Shown: in pieces, positions 10,136 to 22,996 of the stretch
Position numbering within the stretch: the first letter of the stretch is position 1
Layout: each line of letters begins with the position of its first letter
Source: Lasiodiplodia sp. COLG20
Taxonomy: Eukaryota; Ascomycota; Dothideomycetes; Botryosphaeriales; Botryosphaeriaceae
Reading direction: 5' to 3'
Assembly: GCA_009801085.1 (NCBI GenBank)
Contig: VNWV01000001.1
Coordinates: forward strand, 5,766,001-5,830,000
DNA length: 64,000 nt
Translations under genes and position numbers: made by a program
The notes under the pieces: generated by a model
Told to the model about the DNA's origin: nothing
Seen by the model: the letters and a program-made list of their open reading frames with translations, nothing else
The model's database searches: none

Positions 10136-11875
10136 ATGACTGATATCATCAGCCTCGCTACACCCTTCGCGATAGCGGTAAGTTCAACCATTAGATCTTC
10201 TCTTCCTCTGCGCGAGCGCGCGATTCGCCTTCATGCCTGTCATTGCCGCTGATCGTCTTCGATAGACACTCGATACTCTGAAGAGCTGCATTTCTTTGGC
10301 CTTTCTGGCGTTCAATGTGGTCCTGTACAATTTCAGAACGGCCTCTGAGTCCCTGACCGACCACTTCCGACACTGGTATGCTGCACAAGCGCATCTGAGC
10401 CTCAAAAACTACACCGTTGTAGCGACACCATCAGCACGAGCTGTGTCCCATCACCTCAACCATGCGCACACGGCATTCAAGGCGTTCTCGAAAGGCTTCC
10501 TGGCCAAGACGAGGATCATATCCATGAGGATCTCAGACAAAGCGTGGAATACTGCACAAGCAATGGATACAAGCTTGGTGAACAACATGAGATGGGCGGC
10601 ACACAACCTCAAGGCGTTGGCCATTAAAGCCTTGATCACGCAACGCCTCTTCAGAACCAACGTATCGATTTGGCTGGTTGCCAAGTTTGAGGCACTTCGA
10701 GACAATACCTTGTTTCTTCGCGGTCGCTTCACGGAGTATAGCGCGGCTTTTTGGCACCTTTGGGCAACTGTAGATCCTCGCTACCTCTTCTGGATGCAAG
10801 TCTTCTGCATGGGTGCCATGCTCATCTACTCTCGACGTCGCATCCGCAAGCTTTATTGTTGTTGCCAGGAACTTTCCTGGCTAATGATTACAGCATCCCA
10901 GGATTTCGTTTCACCATTGAGCCAGCTTCAACTCATGCAACTTGAGATGGTTCTTCGGAAGACCCTCCCGGGGAGCTATGTCTACGACCACACCACATTC
11001 GAACAGTGGCCCAGAAAGCACCATTTCCGCAGCACACTTCAACTAACCAGGTAGGCAATTTGTACTGCCTTTCTAGCAAACCATTCCCGAAACTGACAGT
11101 CTTGCTCAGGCCGAGAGGGCCAATGGGTCTCTTCAGCTTCTCACCACCCGTTCGCTTGCGTATCTTCGCCTACGCTCTCACATCAACCACGCAGTTCTCC
11201 TGGCACCCCGACCGACACATCTTACGCCTCGACCCGCCAAACGTCGACTTCCACCGCATCTGGTCCGTCGCACGTTCTCTCGGCTACGTCCTTCCTGGCA
11301 CCGTCCTCACCATCGACGCCTGCGCCCCGCCACCCCTTCAAACATCTTCGGCCTTACTGCCGCGCCTCGCTGCCTCGCTTTCACGTACCGCCGGCTACTT
11401 CGTACAACCAAAAAAATGCGGCCGCGAGCAGTTGCTCGACATGCTGACTCGACTCTCGCTGCCAACAGTCGAGCGGAAGCCGTGGATAGAAGATGTGGCA
11501 AAGAGCATGCGCGCTGAGGAGCGGTGGATTCTCGTGGTGCGGGAGTCGTGGTACCGTGTGTGGAGTTATGATATCGGCTTGATGGTCGGCGCGTTGAAAC
11601 CAGACGGCGCGGGTAGGGTCTTTCCGGGTATTGTGGTGGAGTACAAGATCGTGATAGGGGATGGGGATATGGAGGGAGAGAAAAGGAATAAAAGGATCTT
11701 GGAGATGACCAGGCAATTGAGGGAGGCAGTCATGAATAATGACCGAGATGCGAGGTTCAAGGTTGTTGTCGAGGGGCTCGAGGCTTGGAAGGGGATAATT
11801 GGCAGGGAGGAGCTAGAGGGCAAGCGGGTTGTGGAAGAGGTGAGGGCCCTGGTTGCGGAGATGAACGGGGAATAA
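10136..11875 (+). CDS. Fungal protein of unknown function with two hydrophobic segments
   Basis: Three exons, 10136-10177, 10266-11050 and 11110-11875, join in phase to 530 aa. The first exon codes only 14 residues (MTDIISLATPFAIA) and was found by its GTAAGT donor. A hydrophobic stretch near residues 13-37 and another near residues 180-200 (FWMQVFCMGAMLIYS, followed by basic residues) suggest membrane association. The C-terminal third is soluble-looking and charged. I do not recognise the family. It is convergent with the LtrA-like gene, with only about 250 bp between stop codons. The splice model is well supported by phase; the function is not. Confidence 0.75.
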
Positions 11876-12129
11876 GGGGTTATCTTAGTTTCGGTGCAAT
11901 CGTTCTATGGCGGGGTATGGAGTGCGCTAAAAGGCGCCCGACAATCATTCATTAAGATTTTTGACAGTCAGCAACCTTCAGGATGCGTATTGTAAGTACT
12001 TTCCGAGGGCAGACATCACACCATTCTATGATATCACTGAGCATTGTTGCTTTTCAGAGTCTTTTTGAAAAATAAACGCTAAAATGAGGCTACATGATAA
12101 TTTGACTGTCCAGCATACCTTTTGGCGGC

Positions 12130-14013
12130 TCAGTATCTTTGCCGGAAAACAACCCACCTGCCCAATCTATCAAGAAGTACCACTGCTGCCAACAGCCCCG
12201 CCACAACGGGCAGGATAGCAGGGCTCTTCAGAAAGTTATAGATAAACATGTGGTTCGCGGCTCCCGCACCAAGCGCCGCAGCCACAACCGCAATCAGCGC
12301 CCTCGACCCCAAGGCCATCCTCTCAAACAAATCCAACTTCTTCTTGCCACCATCGCCTCCATGCCACCTCGACGACGCCATGATCCAGAAGATGGCCGCA
12401 AAAGACAGCATTGCGATGAACACGCTACCCCAGTAGTAGATGTACAGCGTCGAGTACGCCGACCGCGCGCTGCTGTACGCATCCTCGCCGGCGGGCGGCT
12501 TCACGCCGGTACTCTCAAACAAGCCTCCCAGCACGTCTCCCACAACGTCGCGCACCAGCTCGGGCATGTCGACGTTCGTGGTGTTGGCTACGGAGCAGAC
12601 GCCCGTCGCGTTGCCGGCGGCCGCGATGCTCTCCATGATGACGGGCACCTGTGACGCGCTCTCGAGCTTCTGGTCGAGCTTGAACGGCTTGAAGGCGGCC
12701 GTGAGGGCATCGGCGAGCGCCGTGCCGGAGAGGTGTTGTGTGAGGCACGACGTGATGGCGGCGTCCTGGAAGGAGGCGAATTGCGCGAAGACGGAGCGCG
12801 CTAGCGCGATCTGCTGCGAGCCTTCGACGGTGCCGACGAGCGAGAGGTGCAGCGGGAAGTGCAGCGCGACCCACGCGAGCTGGCGGATGGAGCCGATGTG
12901 CGTGGCTGGGGTGTTGTCGAAGTAGATTAGGAAGAGGAAGAACTGTGGGTAGGGTTGTTGTGTTAGTGTCGGGGAAAGAGGAGAAGTGATGGGGGCAGTA
13001 GGCTGGGATAACATACAAGGATCAGGACGATGCAGATGACCAGGAAGCAGCCGTCGAATGTCAGGCCAGACTTGCTCATGAGCTTGGCGACTGTTTTGGT
13101 CACACCGATAGCTCCCTCGCCGATGATGATGAGCGTCAGCAACCCCATGCGCTCCATCAGGTGGGTTTTCTTGAAGCTGATCTTTCTCCACACGCACGCA
13201 GTGCCAATGACGATGGCCACCTCGATCGCGATGATAATATACCACACGTAGTAGATCCCCAGGCCGTTGCCAGATTCTTCTGAGAAGGCGGCTACCATAG
13301 AGTAATAAGCGCCGCCGCATAGGATAAATGTGGTGATCATGAGGCCGAGCGGGAAGCTAAGCCCCCTTACTTTCCGTCGGATGAAGAAGAGAGCAACCGA
13401 GTACTGAATCCCCAGAAGTAGGCGGCTCATAAAGAGCATTATGCATAGTATGCGGAAGTTCTGGAAAGTCATTAGCTTTGCATGTCGGGAAGCTGAGCGT
13501 TGTGTCTACCTTGTTGTTATGTTCTTTTCCGCCTGGATGAAATGATGACCCTACAAGAGCAAACCCCACAAAAATGATGAATTGTATCACCTTGCAAGCC
13601 CGCTCATAACCGCAGTCTACCGCGAATCTCACATCGTGCAAGGTGATTTGCAGCCACGTGAACCAAATTATGCCAAAGAGACCAATATATGCTACGAGTG
13701 TGGCAGTATCCGTAATCGAGTGTGTCGAGGTAAACGTTGCGAGGTTGGCAATAAAAAAGAGGTCGAAGAAGAGCTCGATGTTGTTCGATTCCCCACGTAA
13801 GCCGAACCGTGGGTCATCTCCTTGGGCGTATTTCAAGGGCGATTCGATAATTGGTAACAGTGTTGTTTTGTCCTCTTGTACGTGAGACGAGATGCTATTG
13901 CTGCGTCAGACGCTGTACTGTTAGGATATGGAAAGTGATTTCTAAGAGAGAGAAAGCCCTTACGATTCGTAATCGCGTCCACGATCTGTGTCCACAAACG
14001 CAAACTCATACAT
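12130..14013 (-). CDS. Low-temperature-requirement A (LtrA)-like membrane protein
   Basis: Four exons, 14013-13964, 13900-13510, 13460-13017 and 12942-12130, give 565 aa. The block RFGLRGESNNIELFFDLFF near residue 45 is the LtrA (PF06772) signature, followed by about nine hydrophobic segments spread through exons 2-4, and a soluble loop (residues about 320-430) before the last membrane helices. The role of LtrA proteins is not established beyond a cold-growth phenotype in Listeria; fungal genomes carry many paralogues. Introns 2 and 3 have GCTAATGAC and CACTAACAC branch sites. The start at 14013 is preferred; the frame is open further upstream to 14145, so a longer N-terminus is possible. Confidence 0.88.
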
Positions 14014-14709
14014 CGCTTCTGTGCTGAGCTCGTGCGATGGAGGTAAGGGGAAGAGAAATGGGGTACGGCAGCAAAAGGTGAAGGCAAGTCTGATGGAGAA
14101 TGGACCATTGGGCTGGTGCTGTTTTATCATGCATAGCCAGCTCAATAAGCATGGGCCCTATGGCTGCGCAGTTAGCCCAGGAGAGCTTGGCATGCGACTT
14201 AAGCTCCCGCACGGTGCGTTGTGATACACTTGGCAGGATCACATTCACCGAGAACAGAAGGCTGCGGTGTACCGGTTACGAAGTCTAAAAACAGCTCTAG
14301 GAGAAAGATGCGCGCGTCTATCATTTTAACTGTATGTGGATGGGGCTGACGAGATAGAAGGTCGGAGTAATATCCTCCAATCCAGCGTGGCGGAAATCCT
14401 GGGCTTCGATTTTCGTTCTTGGGCACTAGGCAATCCAGTAGGGCAACACTACTTTAAGCTAACCCTAGGGTCCTTGAAGCTGGTGCTCAATCCGGTCAGG
14501 TTTCGTATTTCGGTTCAGGCTTGGCATCCGCGCGGGAGTCCGGGCTCGTGTTCGGACAACCTACTGAATCCGAAAATGGGACAGTTATGCTTCTTTACAT
14601 ATTAGACTGCCATCACCGTGCAGATATGCATGGTAGCAAAACAGAAACCTCGTGTTGAAGAAAATCCATTGCAATAGGTGAGAAAAAGGGGTATACAGGT
14701 CTTGTGCTA
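14014..14709. other. Intergenic region, no gene seen
   Basis: About 700 bp between two genes on the minus strand. No coding signal, repeat or RNA gene was recognised. Confidence 0.6.
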
Positions 14710-16404
14710 TCAAACTACGCTGAAGCTTCCATCGGTAAGTGCTTCAACATCCTTCAAAGTACCGAAACATACGAAAACCCTCGCGACCCACATGGCCTTT
14801 TGGCGTACGTATTCCTCCCGGGCCGCGAGACCGCCATCACAGACGCGAGCTGCTGCTGCTCCAAGTAGAGCCGTCTCCTCTCGCAGCACGCTCTCGGTGC
14901 CACGAAACACGGAACCATTTGCCCAGGCTACCAAGTGAGCCATGTCCTCCTCTACATCGATGACCGCTTCAGCCGGATGGTGCGGCAGGCAAACAGCATC
15001 TCGAACGCCTTGAGTAGCAACGCGGATGTAGAGCAGGGACGTGCACCGGCCTTTCGCAAGATCGAAGTCTCGTATATCGCGTTGATGCGCGTAATATCCT
15101 AAAGCGAGAAGCGGAAGGAGGAGTTTCTGGTGCACGTTCTGGTCGACCGTCCATCCATCCTGCATCCAGGTGGCGATTTCGCGGAGCAGATCCTCGGTGC
15201 TCAACTCCTCCTGGGAAGGCCCGATTGATCGCGCGTAACCAACGCTTTGGGGAGTTCCCAGTCTGTCGGACGTTGGAGGTGAGCTATGCGGCCTCTCTAT
15301 CAACGGAGGCGATCCTGGGAATGGAGAGGAGCCGTCGGCAAACAACGGAAGCTGCACCAGATTCTTCGAGCCTTTCTTCCTCAGCGCTGCCTCGGCCTCG
15401 TTGTCCGATGCAGTGGGGCTCTCAGCGTCCGCGAATGCTCGTTTCCGTGACGTATGCTCTGTGACGGGTTCTGGGAGAAGTTCCGTTGCAGGTGGTGTCT
15501 CTTCTACAACAGATATACTTCTTCGGGCAAGTTCGTCTGGCGTTTGCGGTGCTTCCAGTGCCTTTTTCGATAAGTCCTGCGCGATGGAATCCTGAGTCGG
15601 CTTCTCTGATGGCGGTGTCGAAGCCGTGACAGCTTCTTTGTACGCAGGCGGTGCGCTTTCTTCTCGGTCGCCGTCGTCCGCTCTCGCTTCCAAGGGATTT
15701 TTGACATCGGGCTCTGCATCCTTGGCGTGTAGACCGAAAAGCTCCCATGCATCCTGTTTTGCGCCTCGGCCTTGGTACATGAATTTGGGACGAAGTTGCG
15801 GGGTACGAACGGAACCCTCCAGCGCAGCTGTGGAGAAGTCGCTGAGGGCCACCTGTGAGTAGGTGTTGCGCTTGAGATAGACATCAAAGTTCGTGGTCTG
15901 AGATAAGGAGCGTAGACTGAGAAGGAGTTCTCGAGGGGTACCGAGTAGCTCGTGCTTCATTTTGATCCGGGGCATCAACACGTAGCCTCGTTCTTTGAGG
16001 TTGAATTCAAGTCGGATGACATTCGCGGAATCGCCGAGACCAGTGGATTTGAGAACATCAGAATGCGACTTCGTTATTTCTGATGTATTGGTTGTGGTGA
16101 CGCCAAGGGGAGTCGCAGAGCTGAAAGCTTCGGGGGGCAGAATAAAGAATAGGTCGGTCGGCTTCGAGGCACTCCCAGCGCGGACACGAAGCGGCAGATG
16201 AAATAGCAATACGCAAGCATTCTTATCCTCTAGGGAGTGTCCAAGCAGAAGGGAAAATTCAGCCTTTTTATTGTGAGATGACAAGCGACCCAGAAAATGA
16301 ATATCCTGACTCTCATCCTCCCACGCCGCGACAACTCGGTCAGCAACTACCCACTTCAAATCTACCCCCAGCGACTTATTGAGGTTGGCCTCCCGAGATT
16401 CCAT
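14710..16404 (-). CDS. Fungal protein of unknown function
   Basis: 564 aa in one exon; not recognised. Residues 1-215 look like a folded, mixed strand/helix domain (starts MESREANLNKSLGVDLKW). Residues 220-400 are polar and rich in E, P, S and T, with a basic cluster (TSRKRAFADAE) that could be a nuclear signal. Residues about 410-564 are again compact, with a helical, leucine-rich part and an ending in a run of hydrophobic residues. No transmembrane helix or signal peptide. A two-domain nuclear or cytosolic protein with a disordered linker is the most that can be inferred. Confidence 0.72.
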   Translation of the reverse strand: MESREANLNKSLGVDLKWVVADRVVAAWEDESQDIHFLGRLSSHNKKAEFSLLLGHSLEDKNACVLLFHLPLRVRAGSASKPTDLFFILPPEAFSSATPLGVTTTNTSEITKSHSDVLKSTGLGDSANVIRLEFNLKERGYVLMPRIKMKHELLGTPRELLLSLRSLSQTTNFDVYLKRNTYSQVALSDFSTAALEGSVRTPQLRPKFMYQGRGAKQDAWELFGLHAKDAEPDVKNPLEARADDGDREESAPPAYKEAVTASTPPSEKPTQDSIAQDLSKKALEAPQTPDELARRSISVVEETPPATELLPEPVTEHTSRKRAFADAESPTASDNEAEAALRKKGSKNLVQLPLFADGSSPFPGSPPLIERPHSSPPTSDRLGTPQSVGYARSIGPSQEELSTEDLLREIATWMQDGWTVDQNVHQKLLLPLLALGYYAHQRDIRDFDLAKGRCTSLLYIRVATQGVRDAVCLPHHPAEAVIDVEEDMAHLVAWANGSVFRGTESVLREETALLGAAAARVCDGGLAAREEYVRQKAMWVARVFVCFGTLKDVEALTDGSFSVV

Positions 16405-17160
16405 CGTGTGCTCGTGAGCGTGAGGAGCGGCAACTAGATGTCAGTCAGTAGTTGAAGATGCTATCTTCTTCAAAAACAACGAGCCCCCCACTCATATGTG
16501 GGGATACCCGCCCACCCGGGCTTTTCGAGCGTCGATGCGCTGGAGCAACCCTGACTCGATGATGATGCTAGCCACGACGGTCGGACGTCCGCACCCGTGG
16601 CTTGAGGGGATCGAGGCAGGTGCTACCACACGACCGGGACAGCTGGCGTCGGATAGCGACACGGTACACTACCACACAGACGGAACAGCGAGCGCGTCGC
16701 GAAGACACGAGGTGCTGCTACGCGCCCGGAATAGCTCGCGCGCACTATCACACAAAACGAGGCGCTGTCACGCAGTCGGGGCAGGCGGCGCACGGGAACC
16801 CTCAAGCGTGCCGTGACGTGTCGATAGCCGGACCGGGAGCGATTTCGATGGGAGCGACGGAGTTGTCGAGATGTCGGGATGATGGTGGTGGTGGTTGGCG
16901 ATGGTTGGAGTGAAGGAGGCTGGGCGCCGGCTCTAAGGTTGACCGGGCGGCGCGCCCCGGGAGGCGGATCAAGCTTTCTCCGAACGCCATACGCACGAAC
17001 CCACCACGCACAGGCCACCGCTAAGCTACCTAACACAATCCCCAGCACGGCTCCATCACAAGTCCGTGACAACTCCAATACTTAAAACTCTAGGTAAACC
17101 AGATCTATCAAGTCATGAGTAGCCACTGTACCACGCACGCGCCTGACGCAAGTTGCTCGC
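16405..17160. other. Intergenic region, no gene seen
   Basis: About 750 bp. ORFs of up to 151 codons occur on both strands but overlap each other in GC-rich sequence and show no protein family. It lies between the 5' end of the 564-aa gene and the 3' end of the transporter. Confidence 0.55.
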
Positions 17161-19153
17161 TCACGCAACCCCAGCACCCGCCGTATCCCTCTGCTTCAAC
17201 TCCGCAGCAATTTCCCTCCTCCGCACTCTATCTTCTGTGCCCGTTCTGTCCTTGAATACATGGTCCATATCTTCCAGGCTCCGGCCTTTCGTCTCTGGGA
17301 CACACAGGTATGACCAAATCAAACTGACCAAGCAGAACACTGCAAAGAAAGTATAGGCTCCAAAACCATTCGTGTTCTGGATTAGTGGTGGCGTAATCAA
17401 CCCAATTATGAAGTTGTTCAACCACTAAAATGGATCAGCGTGTTAACACAACGCAGTAATCCTAAACCTCACTTACGTTAGAGCATGTGCTCCATGCTAC
17501 ACCCTTTGCCCGAATGGAGCTCGGGAAGATCTCGCTCGGCATGGCTGTGAGAAGGCCCGTTAGTTTGGTCCGCTCGAGAAAAGACTGGAGTCCCAACTTA
17601 CCCCATGGCACCGGGCCCCAAGTCATGCCAAATACCAGCATGTATGCGAAAAGGAACGCAACTGCCACCCAGCCTTTGTCCTTATTGTCCTCCCACGAGT
17701 TGAAGTACAACCCGACCAGCACTGCAATAATGAGGTGGCATGCCGTCATGCACGCGCTTCCGAACAGCAGTAACGGCCGACGACCGTACGCGTCCATGGT
17801 GTATAGACTTGTAGTCACACCCACTAACTGAGTTATGTTTAACACACCACCGAGGATCAACCGCATATCATACCCGATCCCCATCGTTTCGAACAGCGAT
17901 GGCGCGTAGTAGATGAGGGCGTTGATACCTACGAATTGTTGGAAGAACATTATCATGATTCCGAGCATCGTTCTGCGCCAATAGCCCTGCCTGAAGCAGT
18001 CCATGTACGACGTCAGTTCCAGCTTCACATTCGCCCACGTGCTCCGCGCCGTTTGCGTGAACAGGTGCGGATGCTTCTTCTCCGCCACCTCGCGGTGAAA
18101 TGCCACTTCAGCGCGGATGTCCAACCATTCAGCCTGGACGCGCGGATCGTCGGCAGGCAGGTTGCGCAGTTTGCAGAGCGCGGCAAGGCATTCCTCGTTG
18201 CGGCCCTTGGATGCGAGCCACCGCGGCGAGAAAGGAATCCAGAGAACGGATACTCCCAGGAGGAGAGCCGGAAATATTTGCAGCAGGAAGGGGAGACGGT
18301 AAGACCACTCGTTGTCGATGTAGCGTGTACCGAAGGTGATCCAGTAAGCGACGATAATACCGAAGACAATGGAAAACTCTTCAAGGACGAGAAGGGAGCC
18401 TGTCAAACGCAATGAGTCTGTCTGTGAGATCAAAGTCGGGGAAAGGCGTTTACCCACCTCGGATCTCTGGGGGAGAGACCTCGGAGATGTAGAGAGGAAC
18501 CACCATGCTGAGCATTCCGACGCCAATGCCGCCAATCAGTCTGCCGACTACGAGCATCGCATAGTCGACGGCGCCGGTTTGAATGGAGGAGCCAATCACA
18601 AAGATCACAACGGCAACAACAATGGAGTATTTGCGGGAAATCCTTTCAGCAAGCCAACCCTGGTTGATTGCACCAATCAAAGCTCCTAGCTGGATCATGG
18701 CAGTCATGAAGCCTTTCCAGAAACCGCCTCCACTTGCAGTGTCAGAAACTCGTGGGAAGCGGTCAAGAAACTGGTCCATAACGAGGATGATGGAGATTAC
18801 TCCTTGGTCTTTGCGAATGTTCATATTAGAGCGACTTCCCCGGCAAATTGAAAGAGGGGCAAGGTATTACCGTATCCAAAGAGGAATCCTCCGAGACGAA
18901 CGACGAATGCGCAGAGGACGACATATTTGGACTGGAACATGCCCATGAACCCTGGAGTTGCATTTCAGTCCGGGTTTCACCTCTACGAAATGGAATGAAC
19001 ATCAGCATGTTACTGACCGCTTTTGACATAGGCTTCCCGTAGTTCCACCATGGTATCCTCCGTATGCTCTCTTGTGTTCTTCGGATCCGAGTAGACAGTG
19101 GTTTCCTTCTCCACAGGATCCGCCCCATGGCTGGGGGATTGGTTCGTCGACAT
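17161..19153 (-). CDS. MFS sugar transporter (sugar porter family)
   Basis: Six exons, 19153-19018, 18951-18871, 18808-18458, 18399-17602, 17544-17477 and 17424-17161, close in phase to 565 aa. Sugar porter marks are all present: GGFLFGYDQG at the first helix, GRLIGGIGVG, PLYISEVSPPEIRG, QQFVGINALIYY, DAYGRRPLL and PETKGRSLEDMD near the end, with 12 predicted membrane helices. It should take up a hexose or related monosaccharide or polyol by proton symport at the plasma membrane; the substrate cannot be read off the sequence. The intron at 18400-18457 interrupts the conserved PEIRG motif, showing that the spliced model is right. Confidence 0.94.
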
Positions 19154-19761
19154 CTCGGCTGCCAATGTTAGAGGATACTTTCAGGCTTTCAACTTTAAGA
19201 CTATGAGCGAGGGGTTTCTCTGTGTAACGGCTCGTGTGTCACAAACATTTTGACTGCATTATATGTCATTAAGGAAACTTGATCCCGATTCCTGCAGTGG
19301 CGGCACGGCGTTTGCAGATCGATCAGGCACTTGGCTATGGAATGTCGTCGAATTTACAAAGTGCCAACACTGAAATGAATCAGGCTTGCTTGCGTGAGGA
19401 GCTTACGGAGTCAGGAGACAACAGCTTATTCGGTGGCCAAGATGCGGGGTATGGGGTTAGACAAGGCCAAGACTCTCGACTGCTCGGTGAATAATGGCTG
19501 TAAAGGGACGTCCGTACGGCTTCTTAGAATTTTGGGAAGTAATTGAGCGTATTGCTAATCTACTCTTGGGGGTTTCGGTCGATGATCTACGGAGTCAGCC
19601 GTAGTGACTGTGCATCAGGACAGAAGGCCAAGCCTCACAAGTCTTGGAAGAGAGTAAGCAAGAGAGGAACCTTTCAAGTTGCCCAGTGGTTATTACGAGG
19701 AATCAGTGCTGAATTATGTCTAGTATGCTTGGCTCGCGGTGCTTTTTTGCAGATATCAGGA
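19154..19761. other. Intergenic region, no gene seen
   Basis: Promoter side of the transporter and 3' side of the DUF3176 gene (both minus strand). Nothing else recognised in about 600 bp. Confidence 0.6.
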
Positions 19762-21972
19762 CTAATTTTCGGATGTGCTATCCCGTACGCGACTGCTCAT
19801 AGGTGAGACGGATCTGTGTGAGATCCAAGATAGAGGCCGAGAACGATGATTCCCTACCGGCCCACCAGAATCCGATGCCAATTGCGAGTATCTTTGTTCC
19901 TCGCCAGAACTCACGTATTGAATCGGCTCCTCAACTGGCTTGCCTTTAACCTCGGAATCCGAAAATGCATCCACAAACTTCAAACCATCCCCCTCATAGC
20001 GCAGCTGGACCCGCATCCGCCGTGCAACATCCTGCATCTCATGCCGAGAGATCGCCGACGAGAAGCCATTATCATCATCAGCAGCAGCAGCAGCATCGCC
20101 CCTCGCACTCTGGCGATGCTTCTCGATTGTCTCGTCATCCAGCCCGTGGAAGAGGGGCACGAGTGCCGAAGACTTCCAAGCGCCAACCCGGTGGCCCTGC
20201 TCCGCCTCCGACTTCCGCACCACCACCATCAACGCCACCAGAAACCCCAGTGCCAACGCCAACAGCGATGCCGGCAGCGCGATCCATCCCCAGCGCACGC
20301 GCACGCACGTTTTCGACACCATCGGCGTGCCGGTTGCGTAGCCTGAGCCGAGCGTGGCATCCCCCCGCGTGCGGATGTTCGCTGACAGGGAGGTAGTCAG
20401 GCCGTCCATGTACTTGTTCACACTGTCGATATCGGCTGTGCCGTTGCGGTACAGGTTTTCCAGCCACAGATCGCCCTCGGTGGCGGCGGGCGTGGAGGTG
20501 AATTGCAGCATGTTGTCCATGAACATGTTGGCGAGGAAGATGCGCAGGGGGTTCGCGGCGGAGTGGTTGTAGGCCCAGATGCAAGTGTCCGGGTAGTACA
20601 ACAGGTCGGTTGCTTTTCCCTCTGACAATGTTTTATTTGTAGTCTCTACAGCGACCGTGTTGGTAGAGCTAGGTGAGGTGCTGGCGTTGCAGCTACGCCA
20701 GGTGCCATTTTGCAGGACTGAATCGGTCGCGAGGGACCACATGTAGGCGTTGGTGCTGGAGAAACTTTGAGGAAGGTTGGTAGAGGAAACAAGCGTTTCG
20801 TTGTATGTGGATTGGGTTACGTTCGCTCCGTACGTCTGTAAGCAGGGAAGCAAGGAGCAGCGGACAGCAAAGGGAGTTTCTGGGTAGATGCACCCCGTCG
20901 TCGAGGCCGCCTCCGACTCGTCTGTATTGCAGCTACTTGCGTAATTCAGCATCAAGGCCTCGAACGTATATACTGCATCTCCATAGTCTGCGCTGCGGGC
21001 AGTACTGGTAGAAGCGAGTACTTGCTGACCGGCCCAGGCCCCGGATGGAAGGGTGTAGTTTGTTGGGACCTCGGTGTCGTTCACGGAAACGAATGCGGAG
21101 ATGTCGGTGCAAGAGTAACACATGGCCAATGTCGAGAAGGTTGCACCATCATCAGCAGGGAAGGTGCAATTACCGGTTGGGCAATCCACGGATATGCTCG
21201 AGGAGGAGTTGTCTGGTGGGTTGAGTAGCCCCATCATTACTGCCACTTGAGTTGGCCCATCAAGCGTCGATTGGCCTGCACCAGTATGCATGCCACCAGT
21301 CGAGTACCTATTTGTCTTTGGTATGCTTGCAGTGATGCCCGAGTCAGGTTGCATGCAGTCAAAATACTGGATGATTTGTTGAGAAAACGGGTCGACCGCA
21401 AGCGCGGCTACGATGATGAAAGATCCGAGAGTGGCGAGGTAGCTACTATCTGTCAACATAGCTTCCGAAAGGGAGCAAAAGATGGTACATACTGTTTTCG
21501 GGCATCGAAGAGCAGGAACAGAGACCCAAATGGGCCTCTACTTGCGGCGTCGAAGCGTTCGAGATCAATGAGAGGCCGAGATCCACCGAACCAGTACCAT
21601 TTGAGCTGGCTGATGCCTGCGAGGATATGAATGCGGTTTCCGTGCTGGAGAGAAGGCTCACTTACCCTCGGCTATGGGCATGACCAAAGCAGCTCTGAAA
21701 ATTGCTGTAAATATAGAGATCATAGAGTTGATAGATATCGGATGCGGCCAGTTCGGGAGAGGACGGCCGTTGTAAACGCCGACTGTGGCTACGATGGCGA
21801 CCAAAGCAATGAGTGCCAGTACACAGCTAACAACCTCCACCCACCAATACCGTAGAACAGAAAATGTAGATGCCATTGTGCCGCTTCTCTTAGGGCCTTG
21901 CTGTATGCTGGACTGATTTTGCCATCGGTTCGATCGAGCTTCCTGGGATGTCGTTGCCGCTTGTTTGCTCAT
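19762..21972 (-). CDS. DUF3176-family membrane protein
   Basis: Three exons, 21972-21666, 21616-21493 and 21445-19762, give 704 aa. The N-terminus has the DUF3176 pattern: RYWWVEVVSCVLALIALVAI (helix 1), a PISINSMISIFTAIFRAALV helix, ISQLKWYWF, then LATLGSFIIVAALAVDPFSQQ. A long extracytoplasmic-type domain rich in C, N, S and T with many NxS/T sites follows, and a last membrane helix (WGWIALPASLLALALGFLVALMVV) near residue 575, then a cytosolic tail. The family is restricted to fungi and has no known function. The acceptor of intron 2 is taken as ATAG because the nearer ACAG breaks the frame. Confidence 0.9.
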
Positions 21973-22996
21973 TTTCCCAGGAACCACCGAGTTTGGTTGT
22001 CGGTGGACTCTGTCTGAATGCGCAGAGGATTCTTTTTTATTAGAGTTGCACTGCCTTGTCGCACAATCAGTCACCGGTTGCACATCACTGCCACGCGAGG
22101 ATTTTGGCCCCCAAGCTGTGGGCCGAGCTTACGCCTCACGCCACGTTCAGATCCGGCTCCCGCGTACATTTTTAGATTTGCAGATCTCATTGGATGGATC
22201 CACTCCGCCTGGTGTTTCGGCAGTTCTACCAGTGGAGCCGCTCAATCCAGCCATCATGGGCGTACGATAGCACCATTAATTTCATGGAAAAGGCTTGAGG
22301 TGGGTAAAATATGCCAAGGGGTCATTGAATCATTGATAAGCCACTATTCCATCCGAATGAGAGACAACAAATCCATCATATTTCTTAGCGATTTGTTAAA
22401 TATTTTACTGTTAACAAGTCAAAGTAAGCCTTCAAAATAAATCAAAGACTATAAGCAAGCCTTCACCGGGATTCCACTGCTACAGATTAAATACTCTCAG
22501 AACTAGTATCAATTCTTTTTTTTTTTTTTTTGGTCAACAAGCCTCATCACAAGTAACAATACTTATGTGTTTAAGACATCCAAAAACGCCCCGCAGCAAC
22601 TCCGATAGTGGCCGTTGAGACCACAGCGGGTGAATGCATGGGCTTTCCGATTTCCTTCAATGTGTAATGCTTTCTCGGGCCGAGATGTGCGCAATACTAA
22701 GTCCTGATGATGTCGCCGTGGAAACCTTCCTATTTGGTTCGCGAAAACCGGTATTCCACCGCTGAGACTTCCCAATTGCATCTAGAGAAGTCTGGGCGGT
22801 TATCAAAATTCCTACATCAAGTTAACATATAGGGCGTGCTGATAAATCCAACTCGACGTCACTACAGCTTTTTAACCCATCGTAATGCCGGCGACAGTTG
22901 TTGAATGTCCCGCTTCGCATTCTGCGCAGAGCTACTAGTATCATTCCATACCGCGTGCTTAAACTTTGCTCAAAAACCATATCTACAAAGTCAACT
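21973..22996. other. Divergent intergenic region, AT-rich with poly-T tract
   Basis: About 1 kb between the divergent DUF3176 and epimerase genes. The middle part (about 22280-22560) is AT-rich and holds a T16 tract. In-frame ATGs upstream of 21972 exist (to 22083), so the DUF3176 N-terminus could be longer. No other gene seen. Confidence 0.6.
22516..22531. repeat. Poly-T mononucleotide tract (T16)
   Basis: Sixteen T in a row in AT-rich intergenic sequence. Confidence 0.95.

Noticed and set aside
14455..14475. Telomere-like CTAACCCTAGGG fragment
   Set aside because: A single partial unit, not a tandem array.
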